Below, piece by piece: positions 37,150 to 49,110 of a DNA stretch of 64,000 bases. The number at the start of each line of letters is the position of its first letter. Position 1 is the first letter of the stretch. Below the pieces are notes generated by a model, which did not search any database, was not told where the DNA came from, and saw only the letters and a program-made list of their open reading frames with translations. Source of the DNA: Pyropia haitanensis (Eukaryota > Rhodophyta > Bangiophyceae > Bangiales > Bangiaceae); NCBI GenBank assembly GCA_008729055.1, contig SDUX01000006.1, forward strand, positions 3,584,842-3,648,841. Reading direction: 5' to 3'. Made by a program: the position numbers and the translations under genes.

Positions 37150-38520
37150 TGCCCCACCCCCGGCCGCCGCCACACGAAAGCCGACCGTGCACAGTTTTGA
37201 CTGGCCACCCACCGCGGTGAACCCCAGACGATGAGCAGCAGTGCTGCAACCGTATGACAACAGCAGCAGCTGCGCGGCACTGCTCGGGGTGGCAGCCGGC
37301 CACGCCGTCGTAGACTACCATGTCGTCGTCGGCAAAGCAGCAGTCGCCGCACCGCGCCGGCGCGCCGCTTCCGGCGGTGGCACCCGCCGCCGCCACCGCA
37401 CCCACCACCGCTGCCGCACGCAAGCCGTCTGGTGCCCATGTCCCCTGGAGGCCACCGCTTGGGCCATACAACCCGAACGATGCTGCACCGCACCGCCCCC
37501 GCAAAGCAACAGTCACTCTTGCGCCACACCACTCGTGGCGGCCCGTCGATAGCCCGTCCTCGGTCAACGCGTCGTGGTGGTAGATCCAGCCGCCACAGCA
37601 CCTCACATGCGCTTCAATGCCGCCGCCGCCACACCCACCCCCGCTGCGGCTGACCACCCGGCAGAGCACAAAGTCGGGTGGATGCCCGCAACAGCGGTGA
37701 AGCCCAGACGATGGCATCACGGCACGCTTTCCGCACGACGACAGCACCAGTTGCGCGACACCCCTTACGGCGGCCGCCCGGCAACCCGTCGTGGACGACC
37801 GCCTCTTTGTCGTCGACGAAGATGCCGCCACCCCGTACCAGTGCGTCGCTGGCAAAGATGGCACCCGCCGTCGCCGCCGCACGCACCCACCGCTGCCGCC
37901 ACACTCAAGCAGGCAAAACAGAACGCCAGATGGGCGCTCGCCGCCACAAACACACACAGACGATGGCGTCCCCCAACGGCACCCCCACGACGACATCACC
38001 AGTCGCGCCACCCCCATCACGCCGGCCGCCCGGCAACTCGTCGTGGATGACCGCCTCGTCGTCGTCGCCGAAGATGCCGGCACACAGCACCGGCGCGCTG
38101 CTGGCAGAGATCTCACCGGCCGTCGCCCCCCGACACACCCACCGCAGTCGCCGCACGCAAGCAGGCAAAACAGAACGCCAGATGGGCGCCCGCCACCACA
38201 AACACACACAGACGATGGCGTCCCCCAACGGCACCCCCACGACGACATCACCAGTCGCGCCACCCCCATCACGCCGGCCGCCCGGCAACTCGTCGTGGAT
38301 GACCGCCTCGTCGTCGTCGCCGAAGATGCCGGCACACAGCACCGGCGCGCTGCTGGCAGAGATCTCACCGGCCGTCGCCCCCCGACACACCCACCGCAGT
38401 CGCCGCACGCAAGCAGGCAAAAGAGGACGCGGCTAGGCGCAGGCCACAGGAATGAAGTCCGGACGATGCGCGTCTGCAACCTCCTCGTCGCCGTGAACGC
38501 CGCCATGCGCCACCCTACGT
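37150..38520. repeat. ~250-bp tandem array upstream of the Plavaka-like gene
   Basis: Five to six copies. The two rightmost full units (about 37915-38165 and 38165-38415) are nearly identical. Landmark phrases are ACAGACGATGGCGTCCCCCA, CGGCCGCCCGGCAACTCGTC and AGGCAAAACAGAACGCCAGA. Left copies are more diverged. It resembles the subterminal repeat arrays of CACTA elements (inference). Confidence 0.75.
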
Positions 38521-39696
38521 GAGGGAGCTCGGCTTCCCGCAGTTGGCCGCTCCTACGCCAACCCCCATCGTCCGCCGCGGCGGGAGAAAGGAAACACTGG
38601 CCGCCAGGCAACACGGCGCATCGTCGGCCAATCTCGCACGGGCCGACGGCCAACCTCGAGTGGCCCGCCATACTGCGTCGGCGCCGACCCGTCCGCAACT
38701 AACGCCCTTCGCTGCTCAGGCCCGCTAAAGGGTACCCGTCGCGCTTCCCGGAGGAACGGGGCCACAGGCCGTAGTGCAGCCGCCGCAGAAGCACCACCTT
38801 CAGGAGGATAACGCCGAGGCGCCCCCCCGCAGGACCCCCAGTGTCGAGGAGCAACGGTCATGTAGCTCATGGGCCAGATGGACGGCTGGAAGGTTGCGTG
38901 TCAGAAAAACATCCAAGCGGATCGTCTGAATCCCAGAACTGTTTAGTCGGCAGCAATTCCACAGGGGAGTTTTGACGAAAGCTTCAGGCTGTTTGGACCA
39001 CTTTCGGTGCAGATCACCCAATCAGATGGGCTGGTGTGGCGAGATTCGACTGTTGTTCGCATCAAATGTGGAGATCGTGCCGATAAGGCTCCTCGTGGCT
39101 GTCCTTTTTGTGCCGCCGTCGCCACGTCCATTTACCAGATTCCTCTGCAGGCCGACGGCTGTCCACTCCCGCTGTCACCTACGAACACTTAGCCGCGACG
39201 CCAGCCGCGCAGACCTTGCCCGAGCTGGCCTCGGTCCCTTGACACCGGTGGCCCGGGCGGGTCATGCCCCTGTTGCAGCTGCCGTGGCTGCCAGTGTCTA
39301 CGACTACTCGAGCGCAGACGACGCCGGCGATGGCTGCGCCAGCCACCCTCCTGGATCGGTGGCGAGAGCGGTGGCGACCGCCCGCCCGGGTCGCTGGCGA
39401 GAGCTACGCCGACCGCCCGCCCGGATCGCCGTCGAGAGCTGCGCCAACCGCACGCCCGGATCGCTGGTGAGATATGCGCCAACCTCCCGCCTGCATCGAG
39501 CCCGCGGCGTCGCGAAGCTCGGAGCACGATGAACAAGATGGTTGCAGACGTACGTGTCCAATAGGCCACATCGTGCGGAGTGACGGCGGGTGGGGCGTCG
39601 GGTGTGTGCACGCTGGCGGAGAGAACAACGATCCTGCGACATGAGGGGCCGACTGTGTGAGTCCAGCGGAGTGCCTGTCACCCGGAGGAGTTCGCG
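38521..39696. other. No gene recognised
   Basis: About 1.2 kb. It contains a four-copy ~35-bp GC-rich tandem repeat (39352-39492; CGGATCGCxGGxGAGAGCTxCG type) and a stretch of more balanced composition at 38870-39190. No protein-like frame of note. Confidence 0.4.
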
Positions 39697-39704
39697 TATA
39701 AGAA
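39697..39704 (+). promoter_or_regulatory. TATA-box-like TATAAGAA
   Basis: GCGTATAAGAAGG, 173 bp upstream of the ATG at 39870 of a well-supported spliced gene. Plausible core promoter. Confidence 0.45.
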
Positions 39705-39869
39705 GGGCCTCTAACGTGCACCCCGTATCGCCAGCACCCGACACTCACTGGTACATGCCACTGCCTCCTCGCCGCTCTGCCGCTCCACTTTCGCTCGTGC
39801 CCACCCAGAGCCCCCCCCTTTCTTGCCCTTCTCCCCGGGTGCTTGACTGTCCAGGCGTTACGATCACCT

Positions 39870-42020
39870 ATGTCTTCCCGTTCACCCCCGGCAGCTGACC
39901 TGCCGGCCGGCTTCTCCTTCTCGCAGGACGACGGCCGTCTGGCGACGACGATGCACACAGCCAATGGTGGCGCCTCTTCGGCTGTACGTGTTTTTTACGA
40001 CTCGCGCCGAGCCCCCCTGGCAGACCCCGCACGCGGGTCATACGCTCACGGAGTGCTTCCTCCAGGCCTTTCTCCTTGGCCGTCTGCGGGGCCCACTGGC
40101 GCGCCGCCTGCCGGAGGTTACGCCGCGCTACCCCCGTCACCTGCTCGTCAAGGCCGTCAAGAGCCTGCCGCCGCGCGCCGCCGTAGTGCCACTGCGTCGC
40201 CGCGGGCGCGCTCTGCCTCCCCTCGTCGTGCCGGAGGCGCAGCCGCAGCTGCTGACAACGGAGGCACGGTGGGGTCTGATGCCAAGCCGGCGGTGCTCTC
40301 CAATGCCGACGTGGTTGAAAAGATCAAGCGCAGCTTCGCGTCCGTGCGTGCTGGCCTGACCGAGCAGCGAGCCCAGTCCGTGGAGCTTGCTCGGCAGATG
40401 GCTGCCGGCATGACCAAGATCGACCAGTTGACCGTCGCTCATGAGAGCGCCGCCACCGCCCGTGCCGCTGACCAGGCCACCATGGCCGCAGTGATGCAGC
40501 GCATCAACGCGGTGAAGGAGTTGCTGGCTGTCACTGACGACAACGATGGGGAGGTTGATATCGATGAGGAGGAGGACCCCGATGCTTGGGTGTCTATCGT
40601 CAAGGTACGTTCTGTCTTTCTTTCTACGGGCGACGTCACGGGGAGTTGAGTGCAAGCTCTTGCATTGGCAGTTGGCCCCATGCGACCGCTTCACGCCACC
40701 TGTTCGCCTGTTTGCTCTGTTTCAGAAACTGACGGCCACTGGTCTTTGGACAGCGTTGTTGTGCACTTGCTGTTCTCCTGATCTGCCTCGTAGAAGGACC
40801 TGTCCACGGCTCTCAAGAAGGACTTCATCGAGGCGAAATGCGCGTGGGACGTCTACAAGCCCATGGACGTCCATAACGCGACGCTGGTCGACCTGGTGTC
40901 GAACCGCCTCGAGATCACTGCCGGCGAGGCGAGCGCGAAGCTGATGGGGCGAGTGCAAGTGCCGAAGCGGAAGGCCGACGGCAGGTCGGACACGGTGGTC
41001 GCGTATCGCTACCTCAAGCGGACAGTTTCGCACTTCTACGAGGGGCTGGGAAGGGCGGCGGTCAAGGCCTTCATTTCAAGTGTCAAGGAGAGCACCGGTA
41101 TGGGGTCAGAGGTGGCAGTACGGGGCAGCAGGACGCGCACGGTTCTGGAGATGTCAGCGGACGAAGCCGCGTTCTTCCTCATGAACGACCGCTTTTTCAA
41201 CGAGCTGTGCGGACACGTTGCGCTGCTTGCCGGGGCGAGGAGTATGTTTGCATCTTTGAACGCGTGCCACTTGTTCTCGGAGACGGTCCCGGAGACGCGG
41301 GCCAACACCGTTGTGTGCCTGTTCGCGCAATTCGCGCTGGTGGTCACTAAGGTGCGCGAGCACCTCAAGCTGCGCGCCGGTGCTGGGCCAGCTGCGGCCG
41401 TCGTCAGCCACCCTGGCGTCAACGAGGGTCACCGGGATCCATGGGTGCGTGAGATGGCGTCCCTCGACCTGGCGATGTGGCGGACGCCGCTGACTATGAG
41501 GGGGCTGCGTCTCGTCGACGCGGCAAACCCCGCCCGGGCGTCTGCCCGGCGCCCTTACGCTGGCAACGGCGACGCAGCAGCCAGTGGTGGCGGACCGTCG
41601 GGCGGCGCAGCTGGTGGTGGCGGACCGTCGGGCGGCGCAGCTGGTGGTGGCGGACCGTCGGGCGGCGCAGCTGGTGGTGGCGGACCGTCGGGCGGCGCAG
41701 CTGGTGGTGGCGGACCGTCGGGCGGCGCAGCTGGTGGTGGCGGACCGTCGGGCGGCGCAGCTGGTGGTGGCGGACCGTCGGGCGGCGCAGCTGGTGGTGG
41801 CGGACCGTCGGGCGGCGCAGCTGGTGGTGGCGGACCGTCGGGCGGCGCAGCTGGTGGTGGCGGCTCGTCGCGCGGCGCACCCGGTGGTGGCGGTGCGTCG
41901 GGGGAAACAGCCGGTGGTGGCAGTGCGTCGGGCGGCGCAGCCGGTGGTGGCGTTGTGCCGGCCGGCGGGGAAGGTGACGCGGTCATCGTGGCCGGCGCTC
42001 TCATGGAGCAGGTTGACTAA
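39870..42020 (+). CDS. Uncharacterised two-exon protein with coiled coil and Gly-rich minisatellite tail
   Basis: Exon 1 39870-40604, intron 40605-40793 (GTACGT...CGTAG, 189 bp, phase 0), exon 2 40794-42020; 653 residues, stop TAA. Start ATG 39870 (MSSRSPPAADLPAGFSFSQD). Exon 1 has a Ser/Pro/Arg-rich N-terminus, a helical segment (VVEKIKRSFASVRAGLTEQR onward) and an acidic end (DGEVDIDEEEDPDAW). Exon 2 is globular-looking (FISSVKESTGMGSEVAVRGS, SADEAAFFLMNDRFFNELCG). The C-terminus is about 13 copies of a 10-residue GGGPSGGAAG repeat. No domain is recognised. Codon use is less extreme than in neighbours. Possibly a transposon-associated nuclear protein, but nothing proves it. Confidence 0.75.
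41583..41960 (+). repeat. 30-bp minisatellite in the coding tail
   Basis: Nine consecutive identical 30-bp units (GGTGGTGGCGGACCGTCGGG plus CGGCGCAGCT), then about four degenerate units. Perfect identity at synonymous sites points to very recent expansion. The unit is in frame in all registers, giving open shadow frames. Confidence 0.93.
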
Positions 42021-44400
42021 GACGTCCGGTGGCGATGTGGGTGTGTGCGGTCTTAGCAGACCAGGTTTGCGAGGCTTGAGGGATGGCGGTACGGTGACAC
42101 GCCAGTCGCACTGGACTGGCCGGCTGAGGGGTGCCGGGTGGTGCAGCTCGCCGGAAGTAGGTTGAAGGCTGGCATCCAGGGCAGGGAGAGGCTTTTATTG
42201 ATTGACTGTTGATGGGTGAAAGGCGGGTCGCATGGAGCCTCACTGGCACTCATGTACCGGTGGGTGCCGGTGCGGCAGGCGGCAGACGAGTGGGTATGCG
42301 ACGCTGGATGGGACGAGGTCGGCTGCGAGGAGGACGGTTCATGGGTGGAGGTTGATGGTCCGCCATGCTGCGTTTCGCTTGTCCTTGTCGCACCGCTCCC
42401 ATAAGAAAGGACATGGCCTCAACAGCATGTGGCCGTGCACTGCACATGACGCCCGCACCCCCACCCGGTAACGCGCGGCGCTGCCGCCCACGCGTGGGAC
42501 GCCGACCGTAGCGGACGCATGGCCGCATTAGGCACGCAATGGGTTAGCTGAATGCGACCGCGATTAGTGCGTCGTCACCGTGGGGCGCGCCAGCTCAGCT
42601 CACGCGAGTCTCTGCCTTGGTCTGCCGCTTTTGTCGCGATAGGGTCTCGGGAGGGGCGAACATGTCCGCGACTATTTTCCGACCGTGCTGTGACTCCACG
42701 ATTTTGTGCCGCGACAGAGATGCGCCCGAAATTGGGATTGTTCAGGCCTGCAACTCCTTTGACGATGCGCTCAGTATGGCGATTTTCTCTGACCGCACCT
42801 CTGGTCCGCACACTGAGAGAGCAAGAGATCGCGCGAGTCGCTCTGAAAGCCAACAAAGAAAAAGAAAAAAATCTGTACAAGCTTCCCAACAGAATGTTCT
42901 GGTCAAGTTGGACAATAGGACCACCGTCCCGATCGAGTTGCGGCTTTTAGCAACTGACGAGCCACTCGCTGTCGGATCACCCTCCAAGTCCGGCCTCATC
43001 TGCGCCTGACACAGGGGAGCGCCCTGCGCAGACGGGCGACGTCGTGGCTGCGAAGTCCACAAGCGGACCAGTGCCGCCTGTGAACGTTCGACACAGAACA
43101 CGCGTGCGCGACGGAAAGCTCGAGAGTCAGAAGCGTGGCGGCGTCTCAGCCAACCGCGTCGTGCCGGGAAGTCGTCCACTGCCTTCGCCAATGAGAATTA
43201 ACCAGAACGAACAGGCCCCTACGACCCCTCTGGCGAGGGGTCGCCGAGAGGTGCCTGTGGGAGCCTGGTCTTTCTAGAACGGCAATCCGTGCTTAGGCCC
43301 CCTTAATTATCCCACCTGCCCGGACGGACTCTGTGGGCGTTCCAGTTTTAGAAAACCCGGCGCGCTTTAGCGACAAGTCCGTACAAGTCCGGAACAATCT
43401 GAAATGGACAAACAGCCCCCATATAATCAACTGGAAGGTAGCCTGCTGTGGGCCTCTGGATGGCTCCAGAACGCCGAAAGAGGGATCGAGACAGGAAGAA
43501 AGACTCCATTATGGTCCGTGTCACGAGCTTCGATCGTCACGCAACAGGCCCTCACGGGGGCGTCAGGCCGCATGGATAATCGGGGATGATCTTTCCGTGA
43601 GCCGTCGACCGGTCACTTTTTGGAAAAGCACCATACATGGGGGAAACTCCGGGTGAGTCCCACCCCCTCTGGCGGCATCGCAATCAAGGGATCCAGCGAA
43701 ACTTTCCTTTGGTCGGGGAACTGCCCCCCGATCTCGACATCGAACGGAGAGGGCCACTGCCTAATTATCGTCCTTGAGAGACCTCTGAGAGGTCCTCTTC
43801 CTAACTGCCCGAAATAGAATTGGAACTTTTCAGAAACTCTCACGTGCGAGCGTTAGGCAGTGGACGCCAAGTGTTAATTCTGGCCCTCAGCGGGGGTGTT
43901 CGTAATCCATGTCACTTAGCGGCGGCCTCAGGGGGCGATCTTTTCAGATAGTATTGATGGAGAGTAGTCAATCAGACCGCAGCTTGTTAGTCGCAGCTGA
44001 CCACTGTGTGCCTGGACGCTCTCTCCTTGGCTTGTTTCATGAGGCTCCGACATCACGAGAGTGTCTGTCCCACACGCAAGAGTGCAGTGCGGACCGAGGA
44101 CCAAAAAAGCTCTTGCGGGTCTTGTCTTCGACTTAGGCGTTCGTCGGTGCGTCTAAATCGACTTGTGCGTGAGGCGGATGGTGACACAAAACCACGCCTC
44201 ACTGCCTCGCCCGTGCAGGCGGCGCAGGGGCCTCAGAGGTTGGGCGGCGGTGGCGGTGGCTGCCGGCCCCGCCACGTACGCCCCCGTCACCCCCCGCCTC
44301 GTGAGAAGAAGCGTGCCGCATTCACGGTGTTGCGCCTTCCCTCTGCCGCCACCGCCGTCGCTGCCTCTGGCCTCCGGCCATCTCCTTTGACAAGAGCCCC
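42021..44400. other. No gene recognised; contains a dispersed repeat copy
   Basis: About 2.4 kb of more balanced composition. 42020-42550 probably contains the 3' end of the preceding gene. 43633-43785 is a copy of the dispersed repeat described at 56042. Short open frames elsewhere are not protein-like. Confidence 0.4.
43633..43785 (+). repeat. Dispersed repeat, copy A
   Basis: ATACATGGGGGAAACTCCGG through CCTAATTATCGTCCTTGAGA matches 56066-56221 in the same orientation with scattered substitutions. Confidence 0.85.
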
Positions 44401-44639
44401 CGTTGTGCTCCTGCTTGGCGCCCACCTCCCCCAGACCCCTGCTTCCACATCGTGTCCCAACCCCGCCTTCCCCACCTCCCCCCCCCTCCTTTTCCCTCGA
44501 AACGCCGGGGCTGCGCCCCGACGTCCTTCACTCCCGCGGCGGCTGGCTTGGCGGCGGCCCCCGCGGAAGGCCGCCCCGGGGGCGGCCACGACCTCGGCCC
44601 CAGTGGCCGGGAGCGCCCCCCCGCGGCGGGCAGCGGCTC

Positions 44640-44955
44640 GACGCGGACGCGACCCGCACTGCCTGTGCCCTCGTCTGCGGCAGCGCCAACTATGCCATCC
44701 GGGACCTGGTGATGACGAACGGCCGGACGTCGTTGTCCATCTGGGCCGCCAACCCGCCACCCTCGCGGGGGGGCGGCGGCGGCGAGGACGCTGTCCGTCA
44801 TTGAATGAGGTTGGGGGCCTCGAATGAGCTGTCCCGGCGGCATGCGCGGGTAGTGTACGAGCGGGGGCGGCGGGTGTTTCTGCTGCACTATGTGGGGAAG
44901 AAGGGCCTGATGATCGTGAAGACTGTGGTCGGGAGAGGGCGTGGAAAGGGGAGGG
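44640..44955 (+). CDS. Exon(s) of an unknown + strand gene
   Basis: Two protein-like pieces in different frames: ACALVCGSANYAIRDLVMTN followed by GRTSLSIWAANPP (~44670-44760), and NELSRRHARVVYERGRRVFL to YVGKKGLMIVKTVVGRG (44822-44940). The second runs into a GGTGAGTG splice donor at 44956. A G9 run and GGC repeats (44765-44785) separate them. The minus strand across the first piece also reads acceptably (AAQMDNDVRPFVITRSRMA), so strand assignment for that part is uncertain. Gene limits and function are unknown. Confidence 0.35.
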
Positions 44956-45379
44956 GTGAGTGTGTGTGAGTGGTTGGTTGTCGTCGCTTTGGGCGCGTGG
45001 GCGGGCGGGCGTGTGCAGGGGGCGGTGATGGGGGGAGGGAAGTTTGTGTATTGGTAGGGGACGGGTGGTGGGGGGCGTCGACAGTGGGGGGCGGCTCTCG
45101 CCAGCCCGTGGCACCATGGAAGGTACGGCGGCCGGCCCGGCCCCGCCGCACCCCCCCTCCGCCGCCGCCGCAGATGCCGCCGCCGTCCCGCCGCCTTGGG
45201 CGGTTGGGGGCGGGGCTGGAGCCGGAGCGTCGCTGCCGCCGCCGCAGTCACCCTCCACGAGGCGGAGGAGGACCAGGCGGGTGGTCCCCTCCCCCCTCCC
45301 ACCCCTGGCGCGACCACCGACAGTACCACCACCCCCCGCCCAATGGCGGCGAGCGCCACCCCCCCCTCTCCCGGCATAA

Positions 45380-46992
45380 CGCAGTCGACTACCCCCACGG
45401 CCACAGGTGGGGCGGGCGCGGCCGCCGTCGCCTACAGGCGGAGGGAGCGGACGCCGCACGGGTGGGCCTGCGCAACCACCCCTGGCGCGAGGACCCCCGC
45501 CGCCAGTGTCGGAGCGTACAGCACCAAGCCCGTGGTGGCGGGCCTGTCTTGGAGCGCCGCTCCAATGGGGAAGGGAGTGAGGGGAGTGGGCCACTCGCCG
45601 CGGCCGTCGTCGCCGTTGCCGCCACCGCCGCCGCCGCTGCCGCGGCCACCGCCGCCGCCGCTGCCGCGGCCACCGCCGCGTCGGGGGGCGCCACAGATAC
45701 ACCACCGTGTCTGCAAAAGACACGACCAGCAGCGCGTTTTGCGCCGCCGCCGGCGACGCGCGCACCGCACTCGCACCGATGCCCCCCCCCACGGCGGCCA
45801 CCATGGAGCACGCATAAACAAACGCGGGGGTGCACGCCGCGACCAGCCGCACGCAGCCCGATGCGCCTAGGTCGCACGCGACAACGGCCTCCAAGACGGC
45901 GCCCTTGGCGTCGCAGTCGTTGCCACCGTCGCCGTTGCCAGCGGCGGTCGCCGCTGTCACCGTCACAGGCGGGGGGCTGGCGGGCGGGGAGGGCGGGGGC
46001 CCATCGTCATCGACGTCAGCGTGGGCCGGCACGGGCGGCGGCGACGGCAGCGGCGGCGACGGCGGGTCCAGAAACCAAAGGCACAGGTCCACCGCCGACG
46101 CCATACTCAGGAGCTCCTGCACGGCCTCGAGGCGCCAGCCCGTGGGCGCCGCCTCCCCCCCCCCGTCAGCACCACCGGCCGCCACCACTGGCGGCGCCCC
46201 CACCCGCCACAGTACCCCATCCGCGTCTGACGGCAGCGTCAACAGCAGCCCCCCCCCATCGGCGCCAGCACCCCGCACCCATGGTGGACCGCCCCCAGGC
46301 GGCCGACGACAGGAGCCGCCGATGGGATGGCCAAAAAGCGGGCGGCGGCGGAGGAGAGCGCCGCCCCAAACAACTCGCCACGTTCAGTGACGGCGTATAG
46401 CACGCCAGGGCCGTCCGGGAGGGCGCCGGCGGCGAGAGCGCTGATGGGGCCCGCGATGATGCTGCCGTTACCGCCGCGGCCGCGCGCATCGCCGCTGCCG
46501 CCGCCGTCACCCCCGCCGGCACTGCGCCGGGCGCCAGCGTCGCCCCCCGCTCCCTTCTCGTATCCCCCGGCATGGGCAGGCACCGGCGGTGGCGCTGGCC
46601 GCAGGTGGCGCCACGCCAGGCGCCGCCGTCGAAAAGGAGGTCCATCCCCACCGCCGCCGCCGCCGCAGCCGCCGCCGGGCCCACCCCCACCGCCGCCGTT
46701 GCCCCAACCGCCGCCACCGCCGCCGCTGGTGCCACCACACCCGCCATCACGCCCGACCCCGCAACGAGGCCGACCCTCCCAGCGTCCCCCCGGCCCACAG
46801 CCGCGCGGCGTCCGCAGCGACCCCCGACCTCCCCCGGGCCCCCACCAGCTCACTCCCCACATGTCTGTGAATGGCACCACCACCTATCACAGCCGCCACA
46901 ACCGCCCCCATCCCCGCAACGGCCATCGCTAGCCCAACCTTGAGCTCGATCGGCGCGGTCGCCGCCTCCAGCACTGCCGCGGACAGCGTCAT
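45380..46992 (-). CDS. Membrane-anchored beta-propeller-like protein, frame-broken
   Basis: Start ATG 46992 (MTLSAAVLEAATAPIELK) followed at once by a hydrophobic segment (VGLAMAVAGMGAVVAAVIGG), so probably an N-terminal anchor or uncleaved signal. Later minus-strand pieces, each in a new frame, look like propeller blades: VGMDLLFDGGAWRG (~46640), GVLYAVTERGELFGAALS (~46400), LLLTLPSDADGVLWRVG (~46230), LLVVSFADTVVYLW (~45710), TTGLVLYAPTLAAGVLA (~45520), and VVDCVMPGEGGVALAAIGRG followed by VVVLSVV (45390-45320). No family can be named. Frame changes coincide with GCC/GGC and G/C runs. Confidence 0.4.
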
Positions 46993-48259
46993 GTCCCGGG
47001 GAGGGCATGATCCGGGGGTAAAACCCGACCGGGAAGGCGCAGTGAAGGAGATCGAGAAGCCCTCAGTCAGGGGAAAGTAGGAGGAAGGGGAGCACCGTCG
47101 CAGCAGCGGGATGAGAGCGGGAGGGGGGGAGGGCGGGGGGGGAGCGCATCGCGGTAGTGGCGGCAACGGGGACGGGTAGGGGAGGGGATCATCTCTGAAG
47201 TGGTCCGTGCCGAACGACCGCCCAGAATCGGTGAAAATCACGAATGGCCGAGTGGGGACCGAAAGAGGGGTCGCCCATTCGGCTGAAGAAGAGCCTAATG
47301 GGGCGCTGTTCCATCGACTTTCAAGTCCGGGCCGGTCCCGCGTCCGATCCTTCTGGTGCCCCGCACAGGCCCTCCACAGCGACCGTGGCATCCTGAAATA
47401 ATTTGAAACGAGCTGCCTGCCCCAATCTGGCTCCAGCCCAAGTCTTCTCGGGCGGCGACAGGCCCTGAGGTGCCCGTCAGAGCCGTCCTCACGGCCAATC
47501 CGCAAGTGGGGCAGCCTGAGGTGCGCGCCGTCCTCCATTGGGACAACCCAGAGGGCCCCGGCAGCGGGTCCCAGCACGCTCAAAACCGTAAACCCCTGGA
47601 AACATGCAATGTCGCTCCTAATGAGGACTTGTTTCCCGCATAGGCGGCGCCTTGGTGTGCCAAACTGACGTGACAAGCCCTTTCCAGCTGCTTTAGCGTC
47701 CTCGTGTGCGTTCAACCGCTCATCAAATCGGCCCACCCGTGCTTCAGAGGCGGGCGTGCACCAAAAGCAGCTCGCGCAGAGGCGGGCATGCACCAAAAGC
47801 AGCCGGCGCAGAGGCGGGCATGCACCAAGTGCAGTTGGTTAAGCGTCTTCAGCCCCCGCGAGTGCGTCGCTTCGAGGTCCGGCAGCAGGAATGGTCGGTG
47901 ACGGCGGCGCGGCTGGCACTCCTCCGCCCGCATTGCCGGCAGCGGCTGGCGTGGAGCTCGGCCAACCGGAGCCGCGGGGTGCGGAATCTTTGGACATGTC
48001 TGCACTCTCTTTCCAGCCGTGAGGTCGCAAGCGCTTTGCACAAGATGGCGAGACGGGGGAACGCTTGCGGCAACCCGAATGCTCCCCTTGTCTCCCTTGC
48101 CTCATCGCTGTAGCAGCACGGCCCCCAACCCGCGACAGTGTTTGCTGCGACCTTCCTCCCCCCGCGCCCCCGCTCTTCCCCACCCTCGACCCCCCTTTCC
48201 CCTCTGTCGTCCTCGTCGTCCTTGTTCCGGCCCTCCGTCGTCAATGGCGGGCAGGCGGC
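46993..48259. other. Intergenic between divergent genes
   Basis: Lies between ATG 46992 (-) and ATG 48260 (+), so it should hold two promoters. It contains a CCGAAT/ATTCGG-rich block (47220-47290) resembling 49340-49440, and a three-copy 32-bp repeat (47745-47840). No gene is recognised. Confidence 0.4.
47745..47840 (+). repeat. Three tandem 32-bp units
   Basis: CAGAGGCGGGCATGCACCAA-type units start at 47745, 47777 and 47809. Confidence 0.85.
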
Positions 48260-49110
48260 ATGGCGGCCAAACCACGGCGGTCGCTGCCGTCGACAGCCGC
48301 CACGGCGGTGCGCCGGTTTGTGGTGGTGGCGGTCGCTGCCGCGGCCGCCGGGGCGGCCCTTGCGGGCCCGGCCGGGAGGGCGGCGGCGGCCACGGTTATG
48401 GGTGGAGGGCGCGGGCGGCGGGCGCATGGGCACCCGGGTGGTCACGGGGGGGCGGGGGGGGGCGGGGGGGAGCGCCGCCGCCGCCGACGTGGGCGCGCAG
48501 GCGAGCGAGCGGCAGGTGCAGCGGCGGCGGATCCTGGCCGCGTCGGGGGTGGAGGAGGAGGAGGATAAGGAGGTGGAGGAGGCGCTGCTGCGTGGGGCGG
48601 CGCCGCCAACGGGCGACGGCGGCGGCAGCGGCGGCGGTGGTGGCGGCGGCGGCACCGGTCATGGTGGCGGCCACGGTGGTGGGCACGGCGGTGGCGGCCG
48701 CGGTGGTGGGCACGGCGGCGGCGGCGGCCGTGGCCATGGCCACGGGGGGGGGGGGGGGGGCGGCTTGGCCTCCCCGGCGGGGCGGGCGCCGGGCGGTGGT
48801 AGCGGCGGCGGCGTCGGCGGTGGCAGTGGCGCGCACCACCGGCCGGCGGCGGCCGACGCGGGCAGCTACTTTTCCTACGTCCACCGCGCCTTCCACATCA
48901 CCGATGCGGAGGACGGGGAGGCCAGCCCGGCCGGCCGGCCCCGCCGCTCCGCCCGGTCGCTGCTGTCGCGTAGCCTGCTCGGCCGGTCCGCGTCGGCCGA
49001 CCGGGGCTCGCCGCCGTCGCCGTGGCGGGGCGACAGGACGAAAGAGGAGGCCGACGACACGGACGGCGGCGACGGCCGCTCGCCGCGCGGCCACCGCAAC
49101 TGTGGCGAAG
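48260..49110 (+). CDS. Signal/anchor protein with Gly/His-rich segment, first exon(s)
   Basis: ATG 48260 begins MAAKPRRSLPSTAATAVRRF then VVVAVAAAAAGAALAGPAGR: a basic n-region, a hydrophobic core and small residues, i.e. a signal peptide or type II anchor. After G runs (48430-48470) coding resumes in another frame: DVGAQASERQVQRRRILAAS, an acidic EEEEDKEVEE, a long (GGHGG)n stretch, DAGSYFSYVHRAFHITDAED and SARSLLSRSLLGRSASADRG, then a GAAGAG|GTGAGC splice donor at 49111. Downstream exons were not found. No family is recognised. Confidence 0.4.

Noticed and set aside
37678..38698. Long open frames on both strands in the 250-bp array
   Set aside because: Repeat-driven; the period is not a multiple of three (frames alternate), and translations are Arg/Pro/Thr-rich with no domain.
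41477..41977. Trp-rich (WWRTVGRRS)n and Arg/His-rich frames
   Set aside because: Out-of-frame readings of the 30-bp minisatellite of the 39870 gene.
13489..45434. Idea that UAG is reassigned (single in-frame TAGs at 13489, 35793 and 45432)
   Set aside because: TAG ends gag, pol and the Harbinger transposase at sensible places, and the three in-frame cases lie in decayed or poorly resolved regions. Nonsense mutation or splicing is simpler.
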